Shown here: positions 20,235 to 32,477 of the stretch, one piece after another | How positions within the stretch are numbered: position 1 is the stretch's first letter | Layout of the letters: every line of letters starts with the position of its first letter | Source of the DNA: Protea cynaroides | Taxonomy: Eukaryota > Streptophyta > Magnoliopsida > Proteales > Proteaceae | NCBI GenBank assembly: GCA_028583415.1 | Contig: CM053266.1 | Span: 77,449,237-77,513,236 of the forward strand | Reading direction: 5' to 3' | DNA: 64,000 nt | Made by a program: the position numbers and the translations under genes | Notes under the pieces: generated by a model | Told to the model about the DNA's origin: nothing | What the model saw: only the letters and a program-made list of their open reading frames with translations | Databases searched by the model: none

Positions 20235-20283
20235 CCTGACTATTCTTCAAAGGAAGTTTCTAGTACAACTTCAGTCGACTGAG

Positions 20284-21400
20284 ATGGTGAACACTCAAAG
20301 AAGTACTAGCATGAATGACCAAACCAATGGGAATCAGTCCCGGAAAGAGGAAACTGCCATAAACAATGGTAAGAATCCTCCTACAGCTCCACCACTTCTA
20401 GCACCGACTGCTCAGACCCTCACAAATCAGCTTGTGACGCTCACCAGGATCCTCATGCCGCCACCTACTCTGCCACGGTGTAATCCAGGAAGGCATGCTA
20501 GAATCCCAAGATGAGGGTTATAGGAGTCAGGCCGATCCTGACAATCACATAGGTCGGCACGGCTCTCTCTTAACCTCCCGAATGACAAAATGCCAGGCAT
20601 GATGTTAGAGGACGATGACGATGATTATGAGTTGGAGGAAGAAGTCTCCTCCAGTCACTCCAACCATTTAAGGCAAGTTTCAGTACATGATCGCCTAGGG
20701 GAATGAGGGTCTCGACAGGCACAGGATGAAATCCACATTCCCCAGGACGACCTCCAGAGACTAGTGGGTGCCACCAGAGTAGAGGGTGCAGCCGTAGAAG
20801 CCTGAGCTACTACTGATAAACTTGCACTGGAGTACGCAGCAACTGCCAATGCTGCTTTCACCACTAAACTTGCAGTTGCCAAGCAATAGGTACACACGGG
20901 CCCGACTCACATACCTAGGGCTGTCATTGTACCTGGTGTTTCTCCATAGCTCGGCACCATCGAACATCAGTTGCTAGCTCTACAGACCATGCTAAACTAG
21001 ATGGAGAAGAAGCAAGCAATTGCTGCGAATGCCAACAGAAAGAAAGGATACCATGCCTACATGGCCTTCACCAAGGAAATCATGGAGGTAGGTCGGCCTA
21101 AGAACTTCTCGTTGCCGAAGATTGATCCATATGATGGAACCACATATCCACAGTTGCATCTTGATAATTACTCCTCCATGATGCTGCTTTATGGTTACGA
21201 AGACATCATACGGTGCAGGGCATTCTCATCCACTCTGAAAGGATCAGGCCAACTTTGGTTTAACAACATTCCTATCAACTCGATCCGAAACTTCGATGAG
21301 TTAAGTGACCATTTCTTCGATCACTTTCAGACACAAACTCCTCCCAGGAAGACCTCAAATCATCTAATGGCGATTAAGTAGAATTCAGGTGAATTTTTAG
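20284..21400 (+). pseudogene. Tat1 gag
   Basis: The ATG at 20284 lies 50 bp after the primer site and starts MVNTQRSTSMNDQTNG, ending at a stop near 20512. The core gag domain is at 21001-21381 (126 residues): FSLPKIDPYDGTTYPQLHLD, MMLLYGYEDIIRCRAFSSTL, GQLWFNNIP, FDELSDHFFDHF. These match the retrotransposon gag family of Tat elements. Stops and frameshifts separate the N-terminus and the core. Confidence 0.8.
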
Positions 21401-23260
21401 GAGCTTCCTGACCAGGTTCAATAATAAAGCTCTACAGATAAAGAAAATTTCAGTCAGGATGTCCAAATGATGGCCCTACAGGATGGAATAGCAGATGAGC
21501 ATCTCTTGAGATCGCTCAATAAAAGGCCACCCTTGACTTCGAAGACCTGTGAGCTCGGTGCGAGAAGTATGCGGCTGCTAATTAATGATGTGGAGCTTCT
21601 AGTGATGAAACAAGGGAAATACATCACTAGTGAGAAGAAGAAATGGACTGATACTTAGTCTGGGAACTAGACTTCCATAGATACGTCCAAAAAGTAAAAG
21701 TCAAGAAAAGGTAGATTCCTAGGTAAACAGGTCACAAAGGTCGAGTTCAACTGGAACGCCTTCACATCCCTAAATACATCCTTGACAGAAGTTTTGTACA
21801 GTTTAAAGGACACCAAACTAGAGCTCCTTGAACCTCCAAGGATGAAATCAGATTTGAAGCTCAGGGCATCGAAGAAGTATTGTAAGTACCATCATGACAA
21901 CAGGCATGAGAGACAGATGCAGAGCCCTTAGGTATGCAATCGAGGATTTGATCAAATGTGGCCATATCAAGCAATATGTGGATAACCCTCAGGTTAGTGG
22001 TCAGTAGAAGGGAAAATAACCTTCGGACTGCTAGACTGAGGCGGACATAAGTCAGGGCTGCAAAGATCAAAATGACTCTAAAGACGATCTAGATTTTTTG
22101 CAACTCAACAAAATAGGCACCCCAGGGGGACGAGTTAGAGTGATAATGCACAAACCCTACAGAGCCAGTCCCAAGGCAAGTCGGATAGCAGAGGTTGCAG
22201 TCCAACTTGGTGCCAGCATAAGATGCATGAATCTATTGATATTCAGAAAGTTATGGCTGAGTTGAAAGGTAGAATGCAAAGGTTCTACTTGGATAAACAA
22301 TCGGGGGCCATTTCGGGGGCTGATTGTGATTCCATTAGATTTATGGACGACTTGACAAGTCACTTCTCCAGACTACATCTGGGAGGAAAGTCGGGGGCCT
22401 ACTTATCTCCCTAAATCTCACAGAGAACTTCTAGATCATTATAGAAGCATCAGTCCACCCCTCAAGCTAGTCGGAACGCTTGAGAAGAAGTATCAATTAC
22501 CCCTCGCAGAAGGGGAATACACGAGCTGTGATTTCTATGGTACCTGCACTGTCATCCCGGACCATTACACACAATCAATCATTGGGCCCAGCCACAGGTA
22601 ACACATCAAAGAAGGGCCGCAATGAATACGCAAAGAGCATTTGTAGTATCTCTAAGTCTTCAACCCCGTACTAGACAGGTGACGTAATCACTTTCTTAGA
22701 TGAGGACCTCCTTGATGTCGAGGTACCGCATGAAGATGCAGTTGTAATCACCATGGTGATTGATAATGTCCATGAAATCGAGAGGATCCTTATTGATACT
22801 AGTAGCTCGGGGAACATCTTGTACCACCATGCTTTCAATGCCATGAACATCGAGAGAAATGTCTACATCCAATCAGGTTCTAACTGATAAGATTCTTAGG
22901 GGATGCAGTCAATGTGGAAGGCATAATCCAGCTCAATACTTAATTGGAACCAAACCAAGGAGGGCGACAGTCTCGATGACATACCATGTGGTGGACATTC
23001 CGCCTAGCCACAACGTGATCCTAGGTCGACTAGGACTCAACTAGCTCGAGCCTGCGTTTTGACTTACTATCTCGTAATGAAGTTTTCGACTGAGAATGGT
23101 GAAGGAAGGTACAAGGTTGATCTGAAGCTATCCCAAAGATGCTATATGACCAACTTGGACACCCATAACAATAAGCTTCCAACTCAGTCCATCGAGATGG
23201 AAGACCTCAGAGATGACTTCACATAAGAAAGAGGTACTCCAGCGAATGAGTTGTGAAACC
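21401..23260 (+). pseudogene. Tat1 gag end and protease region (decayed)
   Basis: Short frames in three phases follow. 21467-21658 holds the end of gag (MALQDGIADEHLLRSLNKRPP). Near 22727-22860 is AVVITMVIDNVHEIERIL followed by IDTSSSGNILY, an aspartic-protease-like site. At 22980-23045 YHVVDIPPSHNVILGRLGLN is typical of the Tat protease end. At 23085-23230 come KLPTQSIEMEDLRDDFT and RGTPANE. All phases are broken by stops. Confidence 0.75.
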
Positions 23261-23811
23261 TGCATCCAAAAATATAGGCTAATTTAAAATTTTTCTCACA
23301 TAATAGGTTCTCTTGTTGACACTAGCTTAGCAATCGTATCATCAATGGAGTGTATGAAACTCTAGGTATGAGTTGAAACCTTCTTACTATCAATGTAGAC
23401 GCTCTGTGTGGAAAGAATCAGTCGAACCAATCAAGACCTGACCATTTTGAGTCAATTCAGAGTAGGTGGTTGACAAAGGAGGCTGACCAAATTGAGTTGA
23501 TTGACTGCCTATATTCGATCGACCGCATGAACCCAGAATTAGGCCATTCGGAGTCTATTTTAGTTGGGCTTAGTTCTAGTTGGTTCCAATTGGTTCCTAA
23601 CTACCTATGATTGTCCCCAAACATGTGGGACCTACTTTTGAATATATTGGAGTGCCAATTCACAATCTCCAAGCCTCCTTCATTACACTCAGACTAGGAC
23701 TAGGACTCTCAAGAGAAGAATTATAATGAAACTCTAACTCTTGTATAAACCCCTTAATAAAACTCTCTATGAACCCTAATTGAGAACATTAGAACCCTTG
23801 ACACATTTTGA

Positions 23812-23815
<4 letters not shown>

Positions 23816-23884
<69 letters not shown>
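23816..23884. repeat. (GA)n microsatellite in Chr2 LTR leader
   Basis: About 69 bp of AG repeats where sister LTRs have a GA-rich untranslated leader, so it may have expanded from that leader. Confidence 0.9.
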
Positions 23885-23888
<4 letters not shown>

Positions 23889-25517
23889 TAGGAGCAAGTT
23901 ATAGGAAGAAGAATAGGAAGAATAACCATTGAATGACCTCCCTGAAGCTTCTTTCTACAACAACTTGTGTTAAGCATTGAGGTGAGCCTAAAACATAGTC
24001 TCACTTAGTTTAGAATGAACTCTTGATGATCCTATGAGGTAAACCCAACCTCTGATCATGCTGGAATAAGATTCCAGAAGAAGCCCTTAATGGAGAATAG
24101 GTAGAACCCTTGGATAATGTTGATAATGAATAAACTGATATAGGCATTAAAGTAAGAGCTTAGAGTGATGTTTAACATTTAAATATGATTAGAATACGTC
24201 CAATAATATTGTTCTAACACTTGGAAAACCCCTGGTGAAGCCTTGGACCCCGTGGTTAGGAGAAAGGATTGAAAATGAATCAGTGTGATCTCTCTAGTGC
24301 GAGGCAGTAGACAAAGGAGGTCGACTAAAGTGAGTTGATCAACCGCCTCTGCTGTGATCAACCGCATGGCTTATAGTGAGTTGTATTCTTTGTATATTTT
24401 TTTTACTTTAATTGACTATTTGGACTATGTTAAGCATCCTACACCTCAGGAATAATGTAATAAACATGTTAGAAGGATTGGATTGAGTACAATGTGCTCC
24501 CAAGTGTGCAGGTACATGTGGTTACAAAGACAATGTTTTCTGTCTCAGGCCATACTTGCACATAACCTATGGGAATGGGATTTATCCTGAGCAATGGCTT
24601 AAACACATCATAAAACATCTGTAGAAGTTATCATACGAAGGTGCAAGCCTCTAGAACTCATCTAGGCTAAAATTACCTAGGCGGTTGACAAAACAGAGAT
24701 GATCGACCACCATAGTTGATCGACCACCTCATTACAGCAAGCCTGTTTTGGTTGTATTTTCAACCATTGACTTTGAGACTTAACCAAGTGACCCTAGGAC
24801 ATGTTCCTAAGACTAATGAAGATATCCTAGACTTAATAAAAGTGAGAATAAATAATCATAAGTAACATTCATACCTTAATTGTAATAGGTAAGCTGATGT
24901 AAGAAAACAAGAAGTAGGACTCAGTTTGCTACAGAGTTAACCTTAGCTCACCAGATTCAGGTGAGGCATTAGTACATGTTTTACTTTCTTGTTCTGTGCA
25001 TATGCGTTTGCTACTTGTTTGGATTACTGTATGATAACATGCCATCTAATAACTACGATAATTGTTCATGCATTTTGCATATTATAACTCTAGATGGATT
25101 GATTGATTATAGAATTGTTTGATAACATGTGGATGTTTGATAACATGATTGTTTGTCATTCACTTGTGTCCTTATGGATCCGGATAGCTGAAATGGGACG
25201 ATTTATCTTGGTCCATTAAGCTAGGATACGGATACCTGCATTAGTAATATTTCTTGATTTAGGTTTCAACATCCCGTGATAGGCAACCCTTGCCAATAGG
25301 GGTTTAGGTATTGGCATAGGCTTATTTGTGGACCAACTTTGGGTATGCCCCTTTCGCAGCTGGAGTAGGGAAACAGATAGGTTTGGGAGCCAGCCTCTAG
25401 TGTCTCAGGTGAGAGCTAGGGATGAGTCTGTTCTATGTACTTAATCATAAGGGATTGGGCAGTGAGCACCTAATGAAGTGGTTGAGGCTTAGAATAAGAT
25501 GCCAAGAGGAAGCCTAT

Positions 25518-27686
25518 TGTCATACCCCAATTTTGACTGAACTAGAAGTGTAAGTGAACCGCCACTAAACCAACGGTTCACACTAGGATCTCAATAAGAC
25601 ATTGTCAACAGCCAAACCAACGCACACTAATCATAATCAGAATATAACAATACAGTAAAAGTCTTTAATTAAATGAACTGAGTTCTATATTGTAAAATAT
25701 AAATGACTAATTATCTCCAAATATCAAAACATAAATAAATATCATTACATTATTTATAGACCAAAGCTGAAATAAAATAACTAAAGAATCCTAGAGGTAC
25801 ACGTAGAAAGGGAACTCGTATAAAGCGTCATACTCATCCTCTCCTGCTTGTACATCTAAAGCAGCAACGATTGCATAAGCTGGGGCAGCAACAAAGTCTT
25901 TCATAGTATAATCTGCATCCACATCTAAAAAAATGGTGTATACATAAGGGTGAGTTCACAACTTAGCTTAGTAAGAATCAGACTATGCAACACACAAAAT
26001 ACATGAGTAACATTTACATTTGGTCCGGTATACTTGCATAGTGCTATGGTAAGGATAGGTTACACTTTATACCTCCATGCACGAGAGTGTGAGCACGCCC
26101 AATGGATCACACATCATTATTGCCCCACATTACTCACTCTAGTATAGAGATAGGGTTCGAGTCTGGTGGTCAAGTTGGAGACCACAATACCATGTCCTCC
26201 CCCTGATACCCTACACTACACCAATACCTACACCTTTATTGGCAAGGGCTTGCAGGTAGGTTCATCACTAACCAATCCTATATGCCATCACAGTATCCAA
26301 GGCTCTATCCTAATACAGCCATACGAAATAAAGATAGGGCTGTCAGGCCGTAAACCACAATACCATGTCCTCCCCTTGATACCCTTTTCGTACCAAACAT
26401 GCTAAGATAGTAGTGATATGAAAAGGTGCAAGTGGGAGGAATGATCCAAGACCCCAAGCCCTTTCCATTCTACACACCAACGAAAATAATCACATGCCTA
26501 ACAATACAATCCTAGCATAGCGAGTATGGATGAACATAGTAATAACAGAAAGTAAATATGGCATATTAATATGCACATCCATCATGCCACAGAAACAAGA
26601 ATAATTAACAATATTTTACTGTTATTAGTTAATTAGGGTTCGGGTCTGATTCCCTTACCTGATGCTTGATTGTAAGTTTTTTCTGTGTCATAGAGTCCAA
26701 CCTCGCTGTCCACAAGTCCTACATATCATTAGAGATTGATTAGAATTAGTTTCATAGGGTTTAAATTGGTAAAAAATCAATTGGGTAAAAAACTATCCCA
26801 TTTTGTACATACCAATCGCACATACCGGTTACAAGTCACTATACAGATGATGCGACCGATATGTCTGACCAGATAGATCTGACAACTTCCCGAGAGGTAC
26901 TGATTGCACATACTGATCTCACCTATGTGCCACTAGTATGTCAACCGAACAGAATCCGTAAGTTTACCAATTAACCATTCTTTTTTCGTCGGTTTTCAAC
27001 TTGATTTTTAGGGTTTTTCCTAACCATTTTAGGCTTGAGCAACGTATTAGGGTTTATTTCATCTCCCATTCAAGTCCTTAGTTTAGAATTCCTATCTAGG
27101 GTTCATTGAATAAACTAGGATTTATTACCGAAATAGGGTTTTGGATCAATACCTAGTCTCCCATGGTATTGATCACAATCTAATCCAACCTAAGAGCAAG
27201 GTAGGTAAAGTACTTACCACTGGTCAATGAACTACGATGTTATTCTTCCAACAGAGTCTCCTCTACAACCTTTTTCAGCTCTTTTCTCCTCTTCAGATCT
27301 CCTTCTCGTCTCTAGGGTTTGTAAGAGTCAACAAATGGATTTAAGGAGTTTAAGTAGGCAATAAATAGAGTAGAGTAAGTTTTAGGAGAGTTTCCTACGT
27401 ATGGAAGGTCTCTAGGATTGAGATTTAGAAGGTGGGACCCACTGAGATTAGTTCCCAAATCTAAACCGTCAGCCCATCTAAACATACCGATTCACTGTTC
27501 ATGAGATCGATATGTGAGATCGGTATGTGAGACCAATATGTAAAATTCCTAAATCCTTTTTGTCTATTTTGTACCTGGACTTGTGGTTCATCATCTGCTC
27601 GTCCCATCACGTCCGGTTATGATTGGAAGACCTGTCATGACATGAAATATAGGTTTAGATCGGGTTCGTAGAGTGCGAGTCTTACA
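25518..27686 (-). mobile_element. Solo1: solo LTR of a chromovirus-like element
   Basis: 2169 bp, minus strand, TGTAAGACTC start (right end) and GGGGTATGACA end (left). Perfect target duplication CCTAT at 25513-25517 and 27687-27691. No internal region, so it arose by recombination between two LTRs. It has its own motif set (GATCGGTATGTGAGA-type words at 27488-27545 and 26820-26950) in place of GGTCG, and a 46-codon frame (25928-25791). Confidence 0.95.
25791..25928 (-). CDS. LTR microprotein frame (Solo1)
   Basis: Exactly 46 codons with stop, starting LDVDADYTMKDFVAAPAY and ending YEFPFYVYL. It lines up without gaps with the Chr1, Chr3 and Chr4 frames (VxDYxNAPxY core, acidic middle), but the final Cys residues are replaced by aromatic ones. 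It is preceded by a CATTTTTTTAG acceptor-like word. Its distance from the other copies makes chance conservation less likely. Confidence 0.45.
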   Translation of the reverse strand, partial: LDVDADYTMKDFVAAPAYAIVAALDVQAGEDEYDALYEFPFYVYL

Positions 27687-27988
27687 CCTATGATGGGGGA
27701 ATGCTGGTACATGCTAGGTTGGTATACTTAGGTTGTATTCTTTATTCTTTGGGCAATGTTTTACATGAGGTGAGGAGCCAAGTGTGTTGCATTCGCCTCA
27801 CTCATGCTTGCATGTTCATTACCAGGGTTTAGGTGTGACATGACTTGCGCATGCTTATTCACAGACCATATGGACCTTAATAATTTATCATGCATTGTGT
27901 GCTTGAGTGTGCTAATTTCTCACTAAGCATGTAGTTTTGCTCATCCCTTTGTACATATATTTTTTTTTTATATTTTTGTGCAGATTAT

Positions 27989-28078
27989 TTAGTTGATAAT
28001 TATGTGATTGAAGATGAAGAACCTAAAAATAATTCGCATAAGTTTACATGTGAATGTGATAACTATCTTTATGGTTAG
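27989..28078 (+). pseudogene. LTR microprotein-like frame (Chr2), shortened
   Basis: 30 codons from LVDNYVIEDEEP to CECDNYLYG, stop TAG. The start and the Cys-x-Cys tail resemble the 46-codon frames, but the middle is about 16 codons shorter. TTTTTGTGCAG, a strong acceptor-like word, lies just before it at 27973-27983. Confidence 0.4.
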
Positions 28079-28477
28079 AACAATGACTCTGAAGAGTAGA
28101 AAACTTCTCTGTCTGAGAGAGAAGATTACTTTAGTAGTTTTTACTTATGATAAATTACAATTTTATTTGTTTGTTTATTTTGGGCATTGTTTTGACCCTT
28201 GAGTTTTTATTTAATTACTCAGTACCTGGTATTTTGTTATTTATGTCTTGGTTTGAAGACAGATAAACCATTATACATGTATTAATACAATTAGACTTAG
28301 TTTGATGGTTCCTAGTTATTGATTCCGCTATTATTTGATTTACACTCTGTATTTCCTATAATATGTGCTGTGAGTTACGAAAGAATTGTGTTATGTTGTG
28401 CACTATGAATGGATCATGATATAGAAGTACTTGCACAGCGAGGAAACCATGATCATACTTTAGGGTGTGAGAAAAAG

Positions 28478-28489
28478 TGGAATCAGAGC
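28478..28489 (+). other. Chr2 primer-binding site
   Basis: TGGAATCAGAGC, one mismatch to the tRNA-Met site TGGTATCAGAGC, 5 bp inside the LTR end. Confidence 0.75.
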
Positions 28490-28812
28490 AATTCACTTTA
28501 CATACATATACAACTATAATCAGAGTAAATCGAATTAGAAACCAGTTAGGATTAAATAAAAGCTTATAAGAAAAAAATAATAAGCACTTGTTGGTTGAGA
28601 CTATAGCGTAAACTATAAAAAGAGCATAATACACTAAGTGTTCAAACATCCTGATTCTCATTACAAAAAACGATGTTTGATACAAAAGAGAGTACAGATC
28701 ACAACCCGATCTGCTATTCAATTTACTAAGAAAAAGAAAATGCATACAAGGAAAAATAAACTATAAACTAAAAGGAAAAGTAAATGAGCCTTCTGTTAGG
28801 GAAAATAAGAAT
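28490..28812. other. Chr2 leader / antisense gene 3' region, no gene
   Basis: A/T-rich sequence between the primer site and the end of the antisense gene. AACCAGTTAGGATTAAAT and later words match the equivalent leader of sister elements. It would be the 3' UTR of the antisense gene. No domain seen. Confidence 0.6.
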
Positions 28813-29017
28813 CTAATGACTGTCGCCTGCTGGAGGAAACACAAAGCCTGCAACTCTCATAGCTTCTCACATCTGATGCACGTCATCCCTAAGTCCCTGG
28901 ATGATAGCGTATAGATCCCGAATGCTAGGCTTAGGTACAGTGGTCATAGGACCGAAAACATCTACTGATGTTGATGGTATATCCTAACCCTCAGTGACAG
29001 GTGTCCCTTAATGTTGA
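28813..29017 (-). pseudogene. Antisense gene of Chr2, C-terminal piece
   Basis: Minus-strand coding remnant ending AGFVFPPAGDSH and a TAG stop at 28813. It is Pro-rich, with a heptad-like stretch (the DLYAIIQGLRDDVHQ region), as at the tail of the Chr1/3/4 antisense proteins. The rest continues at 40412 after Chr3, which inserted here (GTTGA against GCTGG, a probable mutated duplication). Confidence 0.65.
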
Positions 29018-30831
29018 TGTATGTCCCGCACTCCACTAACTTGTTTAACCGTGTCGTGCCAGGTCTTCCCATCATCACTGGACCAAGTGGACCGAGCGTG
29101 TAAAGATAGATCACAAACCAGGTATGAAAATCGAGTTAAAAACACTAAAACATACCTAAGGTCGCATGCCTGGGTAGGTATGGTCAACCATAAGGAAGGA
29201 AACCAAAAATCTCAAATCCAGAACCCCACGGTCGATGATTTCGACCATACAGTCAACGATTTATGCGACCGTATGATCAACCTTGAGAAACCCAGATCAG
29301 ACTCTGAGTTTTGGAAACATTCCTAAACTAAGGGATTGGTTTCCTAATTGAAAGAGGATTGATTCCATATGGAGAGTTTTCCTCTATATAAAGGACGTTT
29401 CTCAACCCTTTTTCATTCTTTTAGAACATTAGTAAACCCTAGAGAAAGAGAAGGAAGAGAAGGAAGAGAAGGAGAAGAAGAAAAAGCTAAGGAGAAGAGT
29501 TTGCTGAGAAGAGATTGGCTCTCTATCACAGGCCAAGGTATGAAATGAATCTCTAGAGATGTAAACTCTACGGAATAAGACTTCTGTGGAAGATAAGCAA
29601 TATCCACCTATTATGATCTATGTGATTTCCTTGAGAAAATCCCAAGGAAAATCATGAGGAGTGAATTTGATGATCAGGGTTGAAAAGAAATTACTAATGA
29701 TGGCCATAGGACGACCTTAGAATAAATCCCATTAAAGAATAGAAGAAATTGACCCAGGAAGAACTTGAATTTTATGTAGACTGTGACCAGAAATCTCAAG
29801 GTCGTAGCTACGGTCGACCATAGCATGACCAGTAAGACCAGAGGATCGACCATCGGTATTCGAGAAGATTTTAAAAATCATATGATCACAGCTAAGGTCA
29901 CACCATATGCGACCATAGGGTATCGATTGTAGACAGTATGGTCGATACAGCATGAGACCATAGGACCAATCAGACACCTATCAGTGCTCTATTTTGATTT
30001 TTGACTACTGTAACATGTCACATATGAACCTTAACTTAAATTCATATAACTTTTAGGTTATCAAATCAATTCAAAGAGAATTTCAAGGCTTGGAAGGACA
30101 TCAAGTATTGCTAACAGGTAAGGGAATTGGACCTAAACCCTAATAACTTAATAACAGTAAAACGTTGTTAATAATTATGATTATGTGGATTGGTGTTGTG
30201 CATACTCACATGTCATCTTTACTTTCAGTTATTATATTGTTTATACATACTCGCTATGCTAGGATCTGATTGTTTTCATTGGTGTATGGAATGGAAAGGG
30301 CCTGGGGTCTGGGATCATTCCTCACAATAACACCTTTTTGTATCACTTCTATCTTAGCATGCTTGGTGCGGGTAGGGTATCAGGGGGAGGAAGTGGCACT
30401 GTGGTCTCTGGCCTAGCCACTAGACTCGAGCCCTATCTCGATGCCGTAGGGAGCTGTGCTGGGATAGGGCCTACTGTGATGACATATATGATTGGTTAGT
30501 TACGAGCCCAGTTTGCAAGCCCTCGTCAATAGGGGCTTGAGTGTTGATATGGGTAGGGCATCAGAGGAAGTATTGGCGGTGTATGATCCAGACACTTTAG
30601 CTCCATCTCTATTCTATGGTGGGTGCATGTGGGACGACAGTGGTGTTTGTATGACTCTCAGTTCATTATCTATAAGACTTTTGCTTATTTGTTTATTACC
30701 TCTGATTATTAATGTGGAATGTGTATGTGGTTTGATATGGTGGGTACGACTTATGTGAGATCTTGGGTGAACCATTGGTTTATTGGTGGTTCATCACACC
30801 ATTCTGGTTAGACCAAAATTGGGGTGTGACA
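29018..30831 (+). repeat. Chr3 5' LTR (1814 bp, internally deleted)
   Basis: Starts TGTATGTCCC (3' copy TGTAAGTCCC), ends TGTGACA. Motif clusters at about 29160-29285 and 29788-29945. Compared with the 3' LTR it lacks about 415 bp between GACAGTGGTGTTTG (near 30654) and GACTCTCAGTTC, which removes the microprotein frame. Confidence 0.92.
29395..29538 (+). promoter_or_regulatory. Chr3 LTR promoter and splice donor
   Basis: TATATAAA at 29395-29402, an AAACCCTAGAGAAAGAGAAG leader, then CCAAG/GTATGA at 29537/29538. The 3' LTR has the same (TATATAAA at 38554-38561). Confidence 0.65.
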
Positions 30832-30834
30832 ACT

Positions 30835-30846
30835 TGGTATCAGAGC
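30835..30846 (+). other. Chr3 primer-binding site (tRNA-iMet)
   Basis: TGGTATCAGAGC, 3 bp inside the 5' LTR. Confidence 0.92.
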
Positions 30847-31002
30847 ATCTCAGGTTCTACCCATTGACCTAACTGCTTCCACATGAGTCATGGACTGAGT
30901 TAGGATAAAATTAAAAGCTATAATAAGAACACACCACAAGCACTTGTGTTGTATGAGACATAAAGTATGAAAGAGAATAATGGACATATGTAAAGGAAAA
31001 CC

Positions 31003-31110
<108 letters not shown>

Positions 31111-31200
31111 AATTAGATAAATGTACATCAAATTTAGAGTACAGTCCACAATCTAGATAGTTACTCTGTAATATAAAAGGGAAAAATAAATAAATAACAA

Positions 31201-32472
31201 TCATGGAGCTGGAGGTGCTAGAGGAGGAGGTGCCTCACGATCGCTATCGTAGTCATCAGCATATACTCTCGCGAGACAGGCCACCTGAGTCTAAGTCGCT
31301 CGGAGATTAGCCGTTAGATCCGTTACCCGCTGGTCTGTAGAGCGCTGGGCAACTAGAAGCTCTCATACTCTCCAATCAGTCACGCGCTGAGCCTCTCTAA
31401 TCTCATGTAATAGCCCCATCATGTCATCTGGTGGTCGGCATGAAGGGCCAGCTGAATGAGAAGCCCTAGAAGGGCCAACTCCAGTAGAATGCTATGGCGA
31501 TGGAGGAGGGATGGCATCCACATCCATATATATCCGATCATCATCCTCCTCATCACCACCCTCATGTGCCTCTGCTGCTACCTTTGCTACTGCTGCTGCT
31601 ACCGCCTCTGCATCTGCTGTCGCTACCCGAGTGAGAAGACGTCTCATAGCATTCCTCTCATCATCACTGACCTGTATCTCTCTCATGCCCATCCTGCTGA
31701 TGGCCTCCCATTCAAGGTCAGCTGAGAAGGTGTCCTCAAGGATCCTTTCATCCATTAGGTCCACCTGTAGACGAGCGAGCAAGGTAGAGATCAGCCGCCC
31801 ATAGGGCAAGTTACCTCTCGAGTCAGGCAATATAGCTCGGTGTATAGTCCAGAGAATAATGTATGGGAGGCAGACATGTTGCCTAGTACAGATACAATAC
31901 AGAAGGTACTGAGTCAGCTGTGAAATCATCTCATAATGTCCACCTTGGGGAATCAGATTATGTTGGATAATCTTACAATAGACACGTGGCTCTGGTCGCA
32001 GGTTGACTGCTTTTACCTCCCAACGGTCATCCAGAAGAATCTAAATATCTGTCTCTGCACACATCTGTGTAGAAAGAAACTGTGGCTCTCTGGGTGCACA
32101 GTAAACCAACTGCCCATCAATGGAGATACCTAGGAGATCAGCCAACTCCTGACAGTTGAAAGAAATCAGAACCCCTTTCACCCAGTTGGTGATCCGAAGC
32201 TCTCTGCCTACATCCTCTAGGTCACCCTCCACCTGAAGGTGATAGTAGAACTGCTGAACCAAGTCTGGGTGAGTGCAAGCCTTGTATAGGATCATTGGAA
32301 GCCAGCCCATATCGCCAAATGCCCTCTCCACATCAAACAGGGCGAAGTGGGCTAGGTTCACACACCGACCCCTTTCAACCTTATTTCGGTCAAACCAAGG
32401 ATATTGCACTTCTGCTTCCACAGATCTGAATCGAAGTGGGTCATGAACTCGAGGAACTTTGGTGCGAACCAT
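31201..32472 (-). pseudogene. Antisense gene of Chr3 (aORF)
   Basis: Minus strand from ATG at 32472 (MVRTKVPRVHDPLRFRS) to TGA at 31201, about 424 codons. Stops and shifts occur near 32041 and 31492, but most of the sequence is readable: KVERGRCVNLAHFALFDVER, AFGDMGW, LRITNWVKGVLISFNCQEL, ADLLGISIDGQLVYCAPREP, then QLTQYLLYCICTRQHVC, the DDDRIYMDVDAIPPPSP linker and a heptad tail ending APPAP. It is 60-70% alike to the Chr1 and Chr4 copies by eye. Its position is antisense, upstream of gag. Function unknown. Confidence 0.87.
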
Positions 32473-32477
32473 GATAG

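Larger units (their letters stand above)
19566..23393 (+). mobile_element. Tat1: Tat/Ogre-type Gypsy fragment
   Basis: A roughly 650-bp LTR, a CGCCCACTGTGGGG leader word typical of Tat elements, a gag of the LPKIDPYDGTT type and protease-like sequence follow in order. RT, RNase H and integrase are not seen because Chr2 takes over near 23394; the rest may lie beyond the window on the far side of Chr2. No target duplication could be checked. Confidence 0.65.
23394..28472 (+). repeat. Chr2 5' LTR (interrupted by Solo1)
   Basis: The end GGGTGTGAGA, 5 bp before a primer site, is the counterpart of GGGGTGTGACA in sister LTRs. Contents: GTTGAC/TCGACC motifs (23465-23530, 24310-24370, 24685-24730), a GA microsatellite in the leader, a CACTCGTGT-like intergenic stretch with no frame (24960-25517), and a short microprotein-like frame (27989-28078). 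Net length without Solo1 is about 2.9 kb. The left end is uncertain. Confidence 0.6.
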
